Positions 1-11,493 of a stretch of DNA of 64,000 nucleotides are shown in pieces. Source of the DNA: Macrotrachela quadricornifera (lineage: Eukaryota > Rotifera > Eurotatoria > Philodinida > Philodinidae). The stretch lies in NCBI GenBank assembly GCA_022393335.1, contig JAJEKB010020951.1:1075757-1139756 (forward strand), read 5' to 3'. Both the position numbers and the translations under genes were made by a program. Position 1 is the first letter of the stretch; every line of letters begins with the position of its first letter. The notes under the pieces were generated by a model, which had not been told where the DNA came from, searched no databases, and was given only the letters and a program-made list of their open reading frames with translations.

Positions 1-150
1 TAACTACGTAAATAGGTAGTTACTATTTACAAGTAACTACGTAAATAAGTAGTTACTATTTACAAGTAACGAAGTAAATAAATAGTTACTATTTACAAGT
101 AACTAAGTAACTAGTGTAGTTACTTTACTTTAGTTACGTAACTACAAAGT
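1..150. repeat. 33-bp tandem repeat, cut by the window edge
   Basis: Three near-identical 33-bp units (starting at 1, 34 and 67) each carry a TAACTACGTAAATA-like start and a TACTATTTACAAG end. They are followed by a decayed fourth unit rich in GTAGTTAC. The units contain short internal palindromes (AGTAACTAC/GTAGTTACT). The array probably continues to the left of the window. No coding potential is seen. Confidence 0.85.
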
Positions 151-772
151 AAAGTAAATATCCCACCCCTAGGTAAAATTTTTCTTTATAACAAAAAAAT
201 TATTTATCTATTTATTTTAATAGATTATCTTATCCATTTTATTTAAATAAATATCTTGAATTAAATTATATTAATAATAATACATAAATCTGTAATACAA
301 AATTATATGATGAGGATATAAAAAGTTTTATTATATTTTGTTTGAATATTTAAATAAAATGTTATACTAGCCATGATATATTTTTACTTTTGCTTAATTA
401 CATCGAGGAGTAAATGGATTAATTAACCTGATTTTATTACAGTTAACAAAAGAAATTTACCATTTTAAATTACTGGTACTGTAATTCTCACTAGATGCCA
501 TACCATTTGACGAATCTGATTGATTATCAGCAGTAGTTCTACGTCAAACGAGTCGTAGTCTTAGAAATTAAAAAAAATTGTTTAATACTATTGCAGTGGT
601 GCACAGTGAAGAGTCAGGTGGATACATTCATGTATGATCTATCATCTCCTAAATCGCCATAAATAAATTCAAGCCGCTCGGCAACATAGCACAATATTAC
701 AAAAAACTTGTTCATTTATAGGCTTTATAGTAGAAAAAAATGATCGTAATCCAATTCAAAATAGAGTAAAAA
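151..772. other. Intergenic, nothing recognised
   Basis: AT-rich sequence with stops in all frames. I see no gene, transposase remnant or clear repeat. Confidence 0.5.
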
Positions 773-1215
773 ACCTGCCCGAAAACTTACTGTTCTGTAT
801 ACTAAAAATCTTACAAAGGGATAACATTTCATCAAGTGCGTATTTCTCCCACATATACATACATATGTATTCCTGATTACTGTAGAAGCGTCGACTCCAT
901 GAAACCTTTCCTAGGGTATTTTGGAAGGTACCTAAAAATCCGAGGTTTCTAGGCGGAAATTCGGTTTTAGATATCTGTATTTTCAAAGCAGATTTAAGCC
1001 CGAAATCCTGCCATCTCAGACTTTGAAAACCCTACAAAGGGGTCACGTTCGATCAAGCTGAAACTTTTACCAGATACTCATAGATATGCATCCTAAATAT
1101 GGTAGTAGCGTGAACTTGTGAAACTTTCCCTAGGCTATTCTACAGAATTCCCAAAAATTCACGATTTTTGGTCGGAAATCTTGTTTTAGGCTTCCATATT
1201 ACATTTTGACGAAAA
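773..1215. repeat. Two diverged direct repeats of about 234 bp
   Basis: A unit starting CCTGCCCGAAAACTTAC at 773 is repeated in diverged form from 1007 (CCTGCCATCTCAGACTTTG). Shared blocks in order are ACAAAGGG, CAAG, CCTAGG and a GGTCGGAAAT-like end. Short open frames across it are repeat shadows. No transposon ends are recognised. Confidence 0.6.
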
Positions 1216-1708
1216 ACCAAGGTAATATTCGGAATCAGTGCATAAAACTACGTTGAATGACATATGTAACTCAGCATATTTATTTCTGAAAGAACCTTCT
1301 ATTTTCTTAAAGATGACTCTCTGAATGGTATACGGTTATTTCGAAGCAAAGGAAAGTCATTTTTGAGCAAAAAACCGTATGTCCGCCTGCTTATACGAGA
1401 GCTTCTCACTGTGTGGTGGTAGATTGTCTACCGTTATAAGCATCTATGAAGTAGTTGTCAAACTTTTTGGACTGGAGATTAGATTAACCAACGTATACTA
1501 TAGTACATTGAAATCGATTTTTTAAAGTAAAAGCTAACATTTACAAAAATAGATAAATCACAGATTTTAGCGGAAGAAAAAGGTGACATGCATAAACGGT
1601 ATTTTCATTCGCATGGTTAAGTATCAGTCAGTATCATATTTGAAAGCAGAGATTAACGATACGAAGAAGACATTTAGTAATGGAGTTGTGAATGAGAAGT
1701 TCTTTTCA
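1216..1708. other. Intergenic, 3' side of the F-box gene
   Basis: AT-rich, no gene seen. This is the downstream side of the minus-strand F-box gene, whose stop lies at 1709-1711. Confidence 0.5.
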
Positions 1709-3397
1709 TTAATTACGAGCTATCCATATTCTAAGTTGAAATTCACTATTATTTAGTTTCACAATAGAATTATTCAGGTATTTAGTATACCATTTGTAGA
1801 CTTTTTCTATTGTAGGTTCATTATATTGCCATTGAACAATAAGACTTGTTAGATTTGTTAGTTGTTCAATCAAATAATCAATTGAATCAATGAGATCTTG
1901 AGATGAATAATCAGTATATGTAAAATTTAGATATTGAATATTAGGAAATAATTGATATAGTATTTTAATATCAGTATGCAAATCAATCTTCGGATATAGT
2001 TTAAGACGACATATGCGAGGCATTGATATATCGAAGAAATTATTTTGTTGAGAGAGTGGTAGAGATACTTTGAGTGCTGTTAAATTAGGCATGAATTGAG
2101 CGATGGAAGAAGTCATCCATGTCCATGATGGACGCGGTCTTAATAAAAGTTTTGAAACTTGAGTAAGATCTATAATTGAGGATGTTTTATTTAAAGTTTT
2201 GTAGTGTTTCATATGCAATATTTTGATTTTAGGAAAGTAATATCGAGATGAATTAGTATCATTTTCATAGAATCGATCAACCCAGATCTCGTTGATATTC
2301 GAATAGATTGATGAAGACAATAGGTGATTGTATGGTAAAGTTGAATGTGAAGTGAATGGTGATTCTTGTAAGAAATAACACTGTGTATCGCATAAGGGAA
2401 CAGTATAGAGACGCGACTTTGATAGTGGAGTTTTTATTAACTGATCGAGAATAACGTACCATCGTTTTTCGATAAGATAGAATGGAGTTTGAAATGAACG
2501 AATAATAATTTCATTTGCTGGTAATGTATTATTAGATAAATAAAAATCAAACTGAAAAATTTTCAGATTTGGCATAGTAACACAAATCCAATTTTCCCAT
2601 TTGGCTCCATTCCACGAATCACTTTCCAAAGATACATTAAGCAATCGTAATCTTTTCAAGTTCATATACTTATCAGAGAATATTCGATCAATTGAGTCTA
2701 TTGATGCCTTTCGAATTGAGAAGCTTGTAAGATCGATTGGAAGAACTAATGAATTCCATTGTTCAGTTGTTTGTGTATTGATATCTAACGAACGCAATCG
2801 TGGTGTATAGTTGAATAATAAATTAAGATCAATGTTGCCAATTTCCAGAGTTGAATGTTCAATATTAGATACCATAGAATGCGATGGTAAGAGTATATTA
2901 CTAGATCCTGTCTGTAATATAAGCCGTTTGAGGGAGTGTAAAGAAAGATAAGGTGCCAAATAGAAATCTGTTTCTGATGTACAAAAACAGACAATTGAAA
3001 GGGTGGTAAGACGTTGGAAACATGAAAATTGAGTTTCAATCTGATGCAAATCATCTATATTGATTTTATACAACGACAATGATTGTAAATAAGTAAATTG
3101 TGGGTGAAAATGAATCCACGATTTAAGATAGAGACTAATTTGTCCATCTGTATCCTTGTGATCCGAAAGACGAAGTGAAATGATTTGAAAAAAATCCAAA
3201 TGTGAACAGAGAAAGTCAAAATGAGATTTTGATATTGATTTAAAATCAATTCGGAATCGATATGTTGATACAGCTGATTCAAGATAACTTGAGATTAATC
3301 CTAAGCATGATAAAACATCATATGCCGAGAGATAATCAAATAGATAATGCAATAATTCAATAGGTAGACGATCAAGTGCATTGAAAACAATCGACAT
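1709..3397 (-). CDS. F-box/LRR-like protein, single exon, 562 aa
   Basis: An intact 562-residue frame. The N-terminus holds an F-box (about residues 8-40: DRLPIELLHYLFDYLS, then a second helix with VLSCLGLIS), the Skp1-binding module of SCF ubiquitin ligases. The rest is leucine/isoleucine-rich with irregularly spaced L-x-x-L-x-L strands (for example LQSLSLYKINIDDL, LRSLDINTQT, LKRLRLLNVSL), consistent with a divergent LRR substrate-recognition region. The start is the ATG at 3397, just before the F-box, with no in-frame upstream extension needed. Such intronless F-box genes form large families in bdelloid rotifers (my recollection of the family, not tested). Substrate unknown. The F-box is clear; the LRR assignment is by pattern only. 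No frameshift or stop is visible, so the gene looks functional. Confidence 0.85.
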   Translation of the reverse strand: MSIVFNALDRLPIELLHYLFDYLSAYDVLSCLGLISSYLESAVSTYRFRIDFKSISKSHFDFLCSHLDFFQIISLRLSDHKDTDGQISLYLKSWIHFHPQFTYLQSLSLYKINIDDLHQIETQFSCFQRLTTLSIVCFCTSETDFYLAPYLSLHSLKRLILQTGSSNILLPSHSMVSNIEHSTLEIGNIDLNLLFNYTPRLRSLDINTQTTEQWNSLVLPIDLTSFSIRKASIDSIDRIFSDKYMNLKRLRLLNVSLESDSWNGAKWENWICVTMPNLKIFQFDFYLSNNTLPANEIIIRSFQTPFYLIEKRWYVILDQLIKTPLSKSRLYTVPLCDTQCYFLQESPFTSHSTLPYNHLLSSSIYSNINEIWVDRFYENDTNSSRYYFPKIKILHMKHYKTLNKTSSIIDLTQVSKLLLRPRPSWTWMTSSIAQFMPNLTALKVSLPLSQQNNFFDISMPRICRLKLYPKIDLHTDIKILYQLFPNIQYLNFTYTDYSSQDLIDSIDYLIEQLTNLTSLIVQWQYNEPTIEKVYKWYTKYLNNSIVKLNNSEFQLRIWIARN

Positions 3398-4809
3398 AGT
3401 AATAAAATTAAATCAACAGAGATACTAATAAGAAATACTTGAAACTCAAAATCTTAAGGTATAATTATATACCATTTTCTATGTGTTGACTATTGAAAAT
3501 GAGACAAATACGAGCAGCAAATATTACTATAGACACAAACAAGAAGAAAAAGACAACTCGAATTATTTGCATATGAAGGCGGTAGATACTATACGCTGTC
3601 AACAGAACACAAAAAATGTGGCGCAAAAATGAAAAACACTTTTATTTTTTTTATTGATGTGAAGGTGTTACAAACACTAATAGAATGCAAAATATAACCA
3701 TCCAATTAATATACAATCCATATTTTACCTATATTGATCTAGACTTTAACCAATAATATTTTATATTATGTCTCGGATTTTTCTCGTGGAAAAAATCTAG
3801 AACTGAACGCATTGTCTTTCTAAGTCGTGGTAGATGAATTTTACACTCAGATATGTCGACATCGAACTTAATTGTATAACTGGTAACTTCTCTCCTCGAA
3901 AGATGATTTATGAGGAAGATAAAATAAAACAAAATATCTATCATTGATTTTATATCTTCATTTATTGTTGTTTTTTTTATGAGAATACAAGAAGAAAATG
4001 TCACAGGATAAGACAATCGTTCTATCTCATGGGATGCATACGGGAAATTCTCTGATATCTTTTTTCTTTTGGTTCTAATATTGTGTTGAAAGATGTATTA
4101 TAAAATAAATAAATATTCAAGTTGCTCTCGAAGATATTTACTGCGAATTAAATATCGATTATTGAACGGAACCAAAATTTTTTTTATAAATATATCTAAT
4201 ATATTTTTATCTTTTCTTTACTTCATCTTTTTTACATTTCACTGTAAGTGGCATTGAAACCTCACAATCAATTCTAACAACAATACTAAACCATGCTTGG
4301 ACTTTCATATATGTTTCTTCTCTCATAGAAAACAGGGCAAAATGCAAGTCAATATACGTCAATGATATTAACTAAGATAAGAAAGCTAGCTAAGCTATCA
4401 TCATATAACTTTCATCAAATTATCTGTAAGAAAAACAATAAAAAGAAGCTATCATATATATTCATTTATTCATATATAATACTTACATAGTCGATATTGC
4501 AAAAAACATCAATTTGAAGAAGGGTATACTATCGAATTTTGATGTAGTACTTTTTTAAGTTTAAAGAAAGTCGACATCTTTGTCATCTGCAAAAACTTTT
4601 TCAGCTTTTAAAAAAACATGCAAAAAATGTAGTTTTTTTTCGCATGAAACCGTTATAACTTGATAAAAATTCATCTTTTCGTTGAATTTTAAGTTTATAA
4701 AAAAGTAACTCATGAGTATGACTTTTTAGAACATAGTATACAGCTTGGACAGTTGTAGCTTCTTTTAAACTGAATGATATTTTATCTATGAAGAAATTCT
4801 TTAGACTGA
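3398..4809. other. Intergenic between divergent genes
   Basis: This is the shared upstream region of the F-box gene (minus) and the secreted-protein gene (plus). A 95-residue minus-strand open frame at 3729-4016 has no recognisable domain and no start context, and I do not call it. Poly-T runs are common. No core promoter can be assigned with confidence. Confidence 0.4.
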
Positions 4810-6757
4810 ATGCCATCAATTATATTACTCTTTGGGTTATTAGCTTTCGTCTGGTCTGAAGACTTGTCATCGACACCATCTGACAGTGGAAGTGGAATAT
4901 TTCAAATTGAAGTACGTACCAGTAACATTGGACGAATTAAATATGAAGATGGTGAAGTGATCCTTTCTCAAAATCAACGCAAACCAACGGATATTTTTTT
5001 TTCGCCATTTCCTCGTGTCGATCCATCACGTAGCGAATGTCATGAAAGCGTTCTTAGTGGTCACGTTGAACTGAGTCTTGCCGTCGAACTTTATTCTCCC
5101 AAATTAATTCAAGCAATAGAAACTTATTTAAAACAACGCTTTTCAACACTTTGTAGTACAAATAATTCATGTGATATTTCTTTACTACCAATGAATGCTA
5201 TTCGACTTGTTCAAAAGGGACTTCGGACAAATAAGACTCGACAAATGTACACACTTAATGATGAATGGTATTCAAATACTCTTCTTCTGAAATCAATCGA
5301 GTTCATCATATACACAACGAACATGAGTAATTGTGAACATCTTCTCTCAACAATCACCGAACAATGTCATTTGTCCAGTTTCGAAATACAATATTCTCTC
5401 CATTCAGAGAAGACAGTCGAACGGCAAGTAGAAATTACTTCCGAACAAATCATGAGTACATCAATGTTCAATCAAATTCGATCTCAATTCCCCAAATCGG
5501 ACACAGTGGCACTTAGTGGTGACGATTTCAAACAGTTGATCAGTGAAATTACTGACAAAATTACTATGAAAGTACGTATACAAGAGGGCTTTGATAGTCA
5601 ATTGCAAGATCCAGTTGGTCTTGATAAATTGCTCGAACGACAACTACAATTTAAACAAGTAGGTACATTAAGAATTTTTGAATAGAACGATATTTAAATA
5701 TTTCTTTACAACATGCATCTTGTCATATGTAATAAGATCCTATCCATATATGAAATCTATTTATGTATGCTCAAAATAATGAGTAAATAAGATATGGGTT
5801 TTGTATAGTAGTACTCAAAAAATTCACTCACAAGTATAAGAAAGTTTTTGCCTAAATCGAATTAATATCAACATAATAGAGTTTTCTATCGGTTCTAAAT
5901 AACAATAAACTTTATCGAAAATAGACCCTTAAACAAATCATTATTAAAATATCAATAAATATTTTAAATTATATCAGGTTTATTTGGAGAAAATGGGTGA
6001 TCAGCTATGGGACTCACTCTATTGGACACGCGATCTCACTCGACCTGATCGTTTAGCTAAAGTCATCAATACTATCGTTCAAAAAAATTCGTCTAATACT
6101 AATAATTTCATATACAATAGTCAGGCAGCTAAAAATAGCAAAAAAATGGATTTGACCCAACATGATATGGATCGAGTAGAAGAACTTGACAAATTTCTTG
6201 CAACGCATGCGCATTCATCAGCTTCATCTAGCTCCCATGCAAGTAGCTCTAGTGGCAATGTTGGTTTCAGTTTTTTTCGGCGCTTCAAAGGTGGTGGTGG
6301 TCGCGGAAGTAGCAGTCAATCTGAATCGCAACAATCTCAAAATACTCAATCAGTAACAGACTCAACGCATGTATCGAAAACAGACAAAAATCATTTGAAC
6401 TCCACCAAAATTGAAACGAATGATGATACACAACACACACTCTCACGCAGTGATGTAGCACAATACCTCAACGAATTATCAAATCATGTTCATTTGGAAG
6501 GCGAGATTATAGTCCCAAAACCAATTGATGTTCATCTTGTGAAACTGAGCAAATTACAAGCAGAAACAAAACTTCTTTCCCATACCGTTCTTATTCGTAC
6601 TCGAAGCAACGTTCATATTCTACCTCTACGGTGTCCACCGAGGGATACCCGAAAACCGTCTGGTAATAGGACAAGTACGAATCGTAGCCTTGAAGATAAA
6701 GTTGAACAACTAACATCGACTGTTGAAAAACTTACGCAACGGGTATCTGAAAGGTAA
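4810..6757 (+). CDS. Secreted protein with C-terminal coiled coil, two exons
   Basis: Exon 1 is 4810-5658 and exon 2 is 5978-6757, joined by a 319-bp GT-AG intron in phase 0 (...QFKQ joined to VYLEKMGD...). The N-terminus MPSIILLFGLLAFVWS is a clear signal peptide, so the product should enter the secretory pathway. A globular region of about 260 residues has paired cysteines (SECHES, STLCSTNNSCD, SNCEHL, EQCHL). Exon 2 then gives a basic linker, a Ser/Gly-rich tract (SSASSSSHASSSSG, then GGGGRGSSSQSESQQS) and a terminal heptad-like helix (LEDKVEQLTSTVEKLTQRV), typical of oligomerising stalks. Family not recognised. The frame closes with a stop at 6757, but AG/GTAAAT at 6752-6759 is a good splice donor in phase 2. 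The exon at 7930-8308 has a matching acceptor and phase, so the true protein may be longer. Confidence 0.7.
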
Positions 6758-7929
6758 ATTTATAACACATCGAGAATTTTAAGCTACTCTAAATCCTAAA
6801 TGGAAGATGTTTTCATAGTTTTGATAAATTGCACAGAAGTAAGAGACGAATAACATGTGCAGTTGTCCATATTCTACCTTTTTTATGTTTCTACTTTTAA
6901 CGTTAAACTATTAAATCGCTTGAAATGAAAGAATGAACATCAAAACGAGATAGTTAAAGGAGTTCTCTTGGTTTTATAAAGAACTTTTTTTATTCTTCAT
7001 CCAATTTTAACAAAAGATTTCATAGCATATTAGTTTAGGCTAAAATATATTAAAAGTAAAGTATTCCGTCCGCTAAGATTACGATCGAACATGCCGAAAC
7101 AATTTTTAAATTGTAGAAAATTCTTAAAACTAGGGTATAGCACAATTCGATTTTTCAATGTTCTTTTGTTTGTTGCTAAAAGCTTTTTTCGAATACATGG
7201 ACACAAAAACTATGCGCTGTTATGACGTAATCCTAACTGCCTTCCTTGCCATAGAAAAATATTATCACTTCTTCATTGAAATTCTTTAGATTTTTACGAA
7301 ATATATATAAATTATATGTCAATGATTAGTAGAGCCTATAAATATGCAATCTTTATCTTAAGCATTAAGTACCTCTTAATAATTCACATTAAAAATACTC
7401 TATTCAATACTAATACAAAACTGGAAAAAAAACCGCGAAAATTTCGTAAAAAATATGATATTTATATGTACTACGAAAGAGGAGACTTCGATACACCTTC
7501 CTATGATAAAAACTTCACTTTGATATTTGTTCGGCAAACTGAGTTTTCTTAAAGAAAAGTCTTCTTAAGTTGATCAAAAACACACGAATCTAATAGGAGA
7601 AAAATAAGTATATGTCCATGGCGCATATATATATATATAAATGAACTTGATAAAACTCTATCTGCGATTTCTCATAATAACAAAATCGATCTTATCCAAC
7701 AGAGTCCTTCACTTGAGCGACACTAAAATATATTTTGGTACAACAAACTACGTTGTTCAACAGTAATCTACAGTTCAGTCAAATTAGACGATAGGGAAGA
7801 GACGAGATTTGATCATTTATTTGATAGCACTCTCTATTGAGAATTAATAAACCACGGTCAAAACAATTAAATCACTACATGATTTACCATCATGTGTATT
7901 CTCCCTTTCATACGTTTTTTTTATATTAG
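6758..7929 (+). other. Putative long intron or intergenic spacer
   Basis: If the donor at 6754 is used, this is a 1,176-bp intron of the secreted-protein gene, long for this window. It contains an (AT)n run near 7626-7640 and a 78-residue open frame (7316-7552) with no recognised domain. No transposon ends are seen. Confidence 0.35.
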
Positions 7930-8308
7930 TGGTATCGGTACAACAACGTATTTCTATTCGGGCCAGTTGCCAACACCAAATATATGGGAAGCTGATCTTA
8001 TATTTAAAGGAAATTATACTCAGTTTTGTGACAAACTCGGAAAAAGACTCATTAGTGCAGAAACGGTTTTACAGCATTTTAGAGGTCAAAAGTTAGACCG
8101 CGGTGGTTACTTCTATGCTTCATGGTACTATATTGGTCCTCGTTATTGCATTGACGATTTACTCATTTACTACAACGTCGATGGTGAGGGAAGAACAACA
8201 AGTGCTGATAATATATATTCGGTATGGAAGTACAGCGGATCATGTGGATGCTGTATAGATGTTCAAGGATGGACTTTTGAACGAAGGGCATTTATCACTT
8301 GCTCTTAA
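7930..8308 (+). CDS. Cys-rich domain, probable C-terminal exon of the secreted protein
   Basis: An acceptor (TTTTTTTTATATTAG) ends at 7929. The exon then reads GIGTTTYFYSGQ... to a stop at 8308, about 125 residues. It is rich in aromatics and has six cysteines (YTQFC, PRYC, SCGCC, FITC), as expected for a compact disulphide-bonded extracellular domain. An ATG at 7892 gives 138 residues, but its leader (MCILPFIRFFYIS) reads through the pyrimidine tract, so a separate gene is the weaker model. Phase 2 at 7930 matches the phase-2 donor at 6754, which would place this domain behind the coiled coil, as in C1q- or lectin-type trimers (analogy only). Domain family not recognised. Confidence 0.5.
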
Positions 8309-11300
8309 TTGTGTCTTCTTATCTGAATATATGTAGAAATCATTCAGAAAAAGGGCCAGCCGATTTTTAACACTCTTTAAACTCCTCTTAGAGCTTTGTA
8401 GGGTAAGACTTTTTCGTACCCTGCACATCCTACCCTACTCTACCCTATGATTTCCATATTTTACTATCCCTCAACATAAAATTTTCTTCACTGCCTCGCA
8501 GTATATTTTATTATAATCTTTAATGACGATCAAACACACAAGAATCATATTTTTTGAAAGTGTCTTATGAATAAATATATCATTATCAATATAAATGTCG
8601 AACTGTGTTGGGGATACTTTCTCTTAAAATTGATCTTGTCAAAATCCACTGTGGATAGCTTAATAACCATTTATTTCATTACATTACAAAAAAAAAGCAT
8701 TACGAAACTTTGAAACTATCTTTGAAAATACTAATTAACTTTGTCATCAACACTTTTAAACACATTTGAAAACTCTATCCGTCATGATATTGTACAGACG
8801 CATGCATCTATTCATATGCGATTCATACATCAAGCAAATAAAACATATTATATATAATAAACTCATTTAGTACTCATCGTGTTTCAGTTGAAATACTCAC
8901 TTTAATCAGAGTGAATTCGAATTTGTCTTTCTAGCCATTATTAAACACTATTTTAATAGTATTCTTTTTTGTTACGTCGTGAGATACGACACTCTCTTCA
9001 CAATTTGTTTCGTATGTTCACTTTTAAGTTTAATGCATGTATTGTTCATTCTTCGTTTCTATATGATGTTTTGTCGGAAGATCATTGGATTGATCAAAGA
9101 AAACTCGATTGTTGTTGAATAAGCCAAGTTTGTTCGACAATGCTGTAACTTTTATTTCACATAATTGTCTGCACGTTTTATCGAAAATAGAGTTCCCCTT
9201 CCAAAGTTACTGGTAGCTCAAATTCGAAAATCTTACCTACAAAGTGAGTACAAAAACTGATGTTTCGATCTTTTCGATAATTGAAAAAGACTGAAGCAAC
9301 AAATTTTTTAGTCACTTCGAAACTAAATTTGATGCTCTTTCTGACAATCACTCCAAATTTTCAAAGAAGTTCTTTTCTCTTGTATACAGATCCATTTTAA
9401 TGTCTCTCTGCACTTTGTAGATCAAAGTGTTTTGCATATACATGAACAGGAATGAGAGATAGAAAACACAGATAATCTAAATAGTTAGATACAGAATTTA
9501 ATACTGAACAAAATCTGCTGTTTATATTTTCGATATGAATCCTTATAGTCGAAATGTAGATGGTCAAAATTCAATAAACTACAATTTGACTATCGATAGT
9601 TCCAGCGATCCATATTTCCACGATCTATCCTCTCTCATAATTTACTTCGACAAAGTGGCTATCGATGATGCCATTTCTTCGATGTGTATTCATATAAAAC
9701 AAGCCACCATTCATCTCGCCGCATGATAATTCCATTCTGTGTTAATATATTTCTCGAAAGATGGAAAGAAGAAGATAATCTTGAAAATAAATGATCGTCA
9801 AAAGAAAGATCGTCAATATCTTCGTCGATGGTTTTAGTTTCGATGCGAGTTTGTTTTCGATAATGCAATACACAACCAACTTCATTGTTTGTACATAAAT
9901 GGCTTTCGATATATGCTCTAAAAAAGTGTAAAGACACGAGGTTTAAAAATGCTTGCGCATCATCTTTTAATGAATCCACAATATATTGAGTATAAAAATA
10001 GCATTGTAGTTTTATTAAAAGATATTCTCCAAGTATTTGGAGACCTTGTATCTGTGCAATTTTTTAGGGCATACTGAGAGCTATTTATGCACAACAAATA
10101 GTAGAAACCTCTATAAGAATAAGAGAGAACAGTAGTATAAATTAGTAGAAAATTTTCTTATGACATTCAATAGGACCAATTTTGCTAGCATATCCACCTC
10201 GCGTCCTTCACATATTTTCACAAACATTAGGCATAACTGAGAATGATTTAGGAAAATAATACAAAAAATAAGTGAAAAACGTGGTGAACATAGATTGGAG
10301 CAAATCTGTATGAATCATATATTATGGTTAGTGACTAAACGATTTTCAGCAGCATGAAAGGATTGTCATTGTACGGACTAGACTAACGTAAGCATATCAA
10401 ATAATGTTAAATCAAAACATGCTTACCTAAGCCATAGTTCCTTGATCAATAAGTTTTTTTCTCAAAAAATCGATTATGTGCTTATTTCAGATGATTCGAT
10501 TTTTTAATTGATTCTGAATATTTTTCTTCATCCAACCTCTTTTCTTTATGTATTACATACGTCTAAATAGACACTGTATAAATATTTCAGATTTCACAAC
10601 TGTATATTGATATTATTTGACTTACGTCTTTGTAAAAATAGAATCAAATATTGAATAAATTTAGCACCAGTATGATCGGTGCAAAAAGCTCTATAAACTT
10701 TGAAAGTGAGACTCGATTGGAACATCGCCGCTGAATTTTCCTAGGGAGAACCAACAGATATACTCATATCCTATTATACTCTCGATTGCAAGCCTTGAAG
10801 AAACTATCTTCACCTTTTTATTTACTTTTCCAATACATTCATTTTCAACTCATTTAATTAACAGAGAAATCACTTTACTCTGACACTGAGCGGATAAATC
10901 TTGGAAGACCTTCTCCTAAAAAGAAGTTTAAGTTAGCGTTACTCTGACTTATTCTTCATGTTAACAATGAAATGTGTTTGTTCGTAAATGGGACCTATAG
11001 TACACGAGGATTATAAGTTAGACTTAGCATTCTCTTTACAAGATGGGAATAAACTATGTGTTTGATTATCATAAAAACTTTATGGAATCATTTTGAACCA
11101 AATAAAATAAATTAATTAAAAAACACTTTCTGATTGAAAAAATAATTCTGTTCACAAAGAGTTAAAAGTAACCTGAATAGTAGAATGCAGACGTGTTCTT
11201 TTCAAAATTTGAAGAACAATGAAACATTCTAATTGTTTTTCTTTAACCTATTACTACACATTAACATTATATTTTACTGAATAGCAAATCATGTTTATAG

Positions 11301-11493
11301 TCATTTCAATACCTTCGAACAAGTTTCCTCTCTCTTACCGTATGTAGTACTGATCATTATATGACTTTGAACTAGATAGAACGTGTAGATTTTTTTCTGA
11401 CATGTAGAAGAACAGTTATTACACGTGTATTTACATATCTGATATACAAAAAGAAAAATTATTTACATAGTTATCATAGAAATTGTCAAATGC
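8309..11493. other. Intergenic, 3.2 kb, no gene supported
   Basis: AT-rich with frequent stops. Near 8398-8450 there is a short cluster of TACCCT/AGGGTA motifs (ATCCTACCCTACTCTACCCT). A minus-strand open frame at 9659-9979 (106 residues, including FLNLVSLHFFRAYIESHLC) has protein-like composition and could be an exon remnant, but it has no recognised family and no partner exons. A fragment near 10676 (TGATCGGTGCAAAAAGCTCT) resembles part of the foldback element near 62.9 kb. Confidence 0.4.

Noticed and set aside
3729..4016. 95-residue minus-strand open frame
   Set aside because: No domain, no start context, no partner exons; it lies in low-complexity AT-rich spacer.
9659..9979. 106-residue minus-strand open frame with protein-like composition
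   Set aside because: Could be an exon remnant, but no family is recognised and no splice partners were found.
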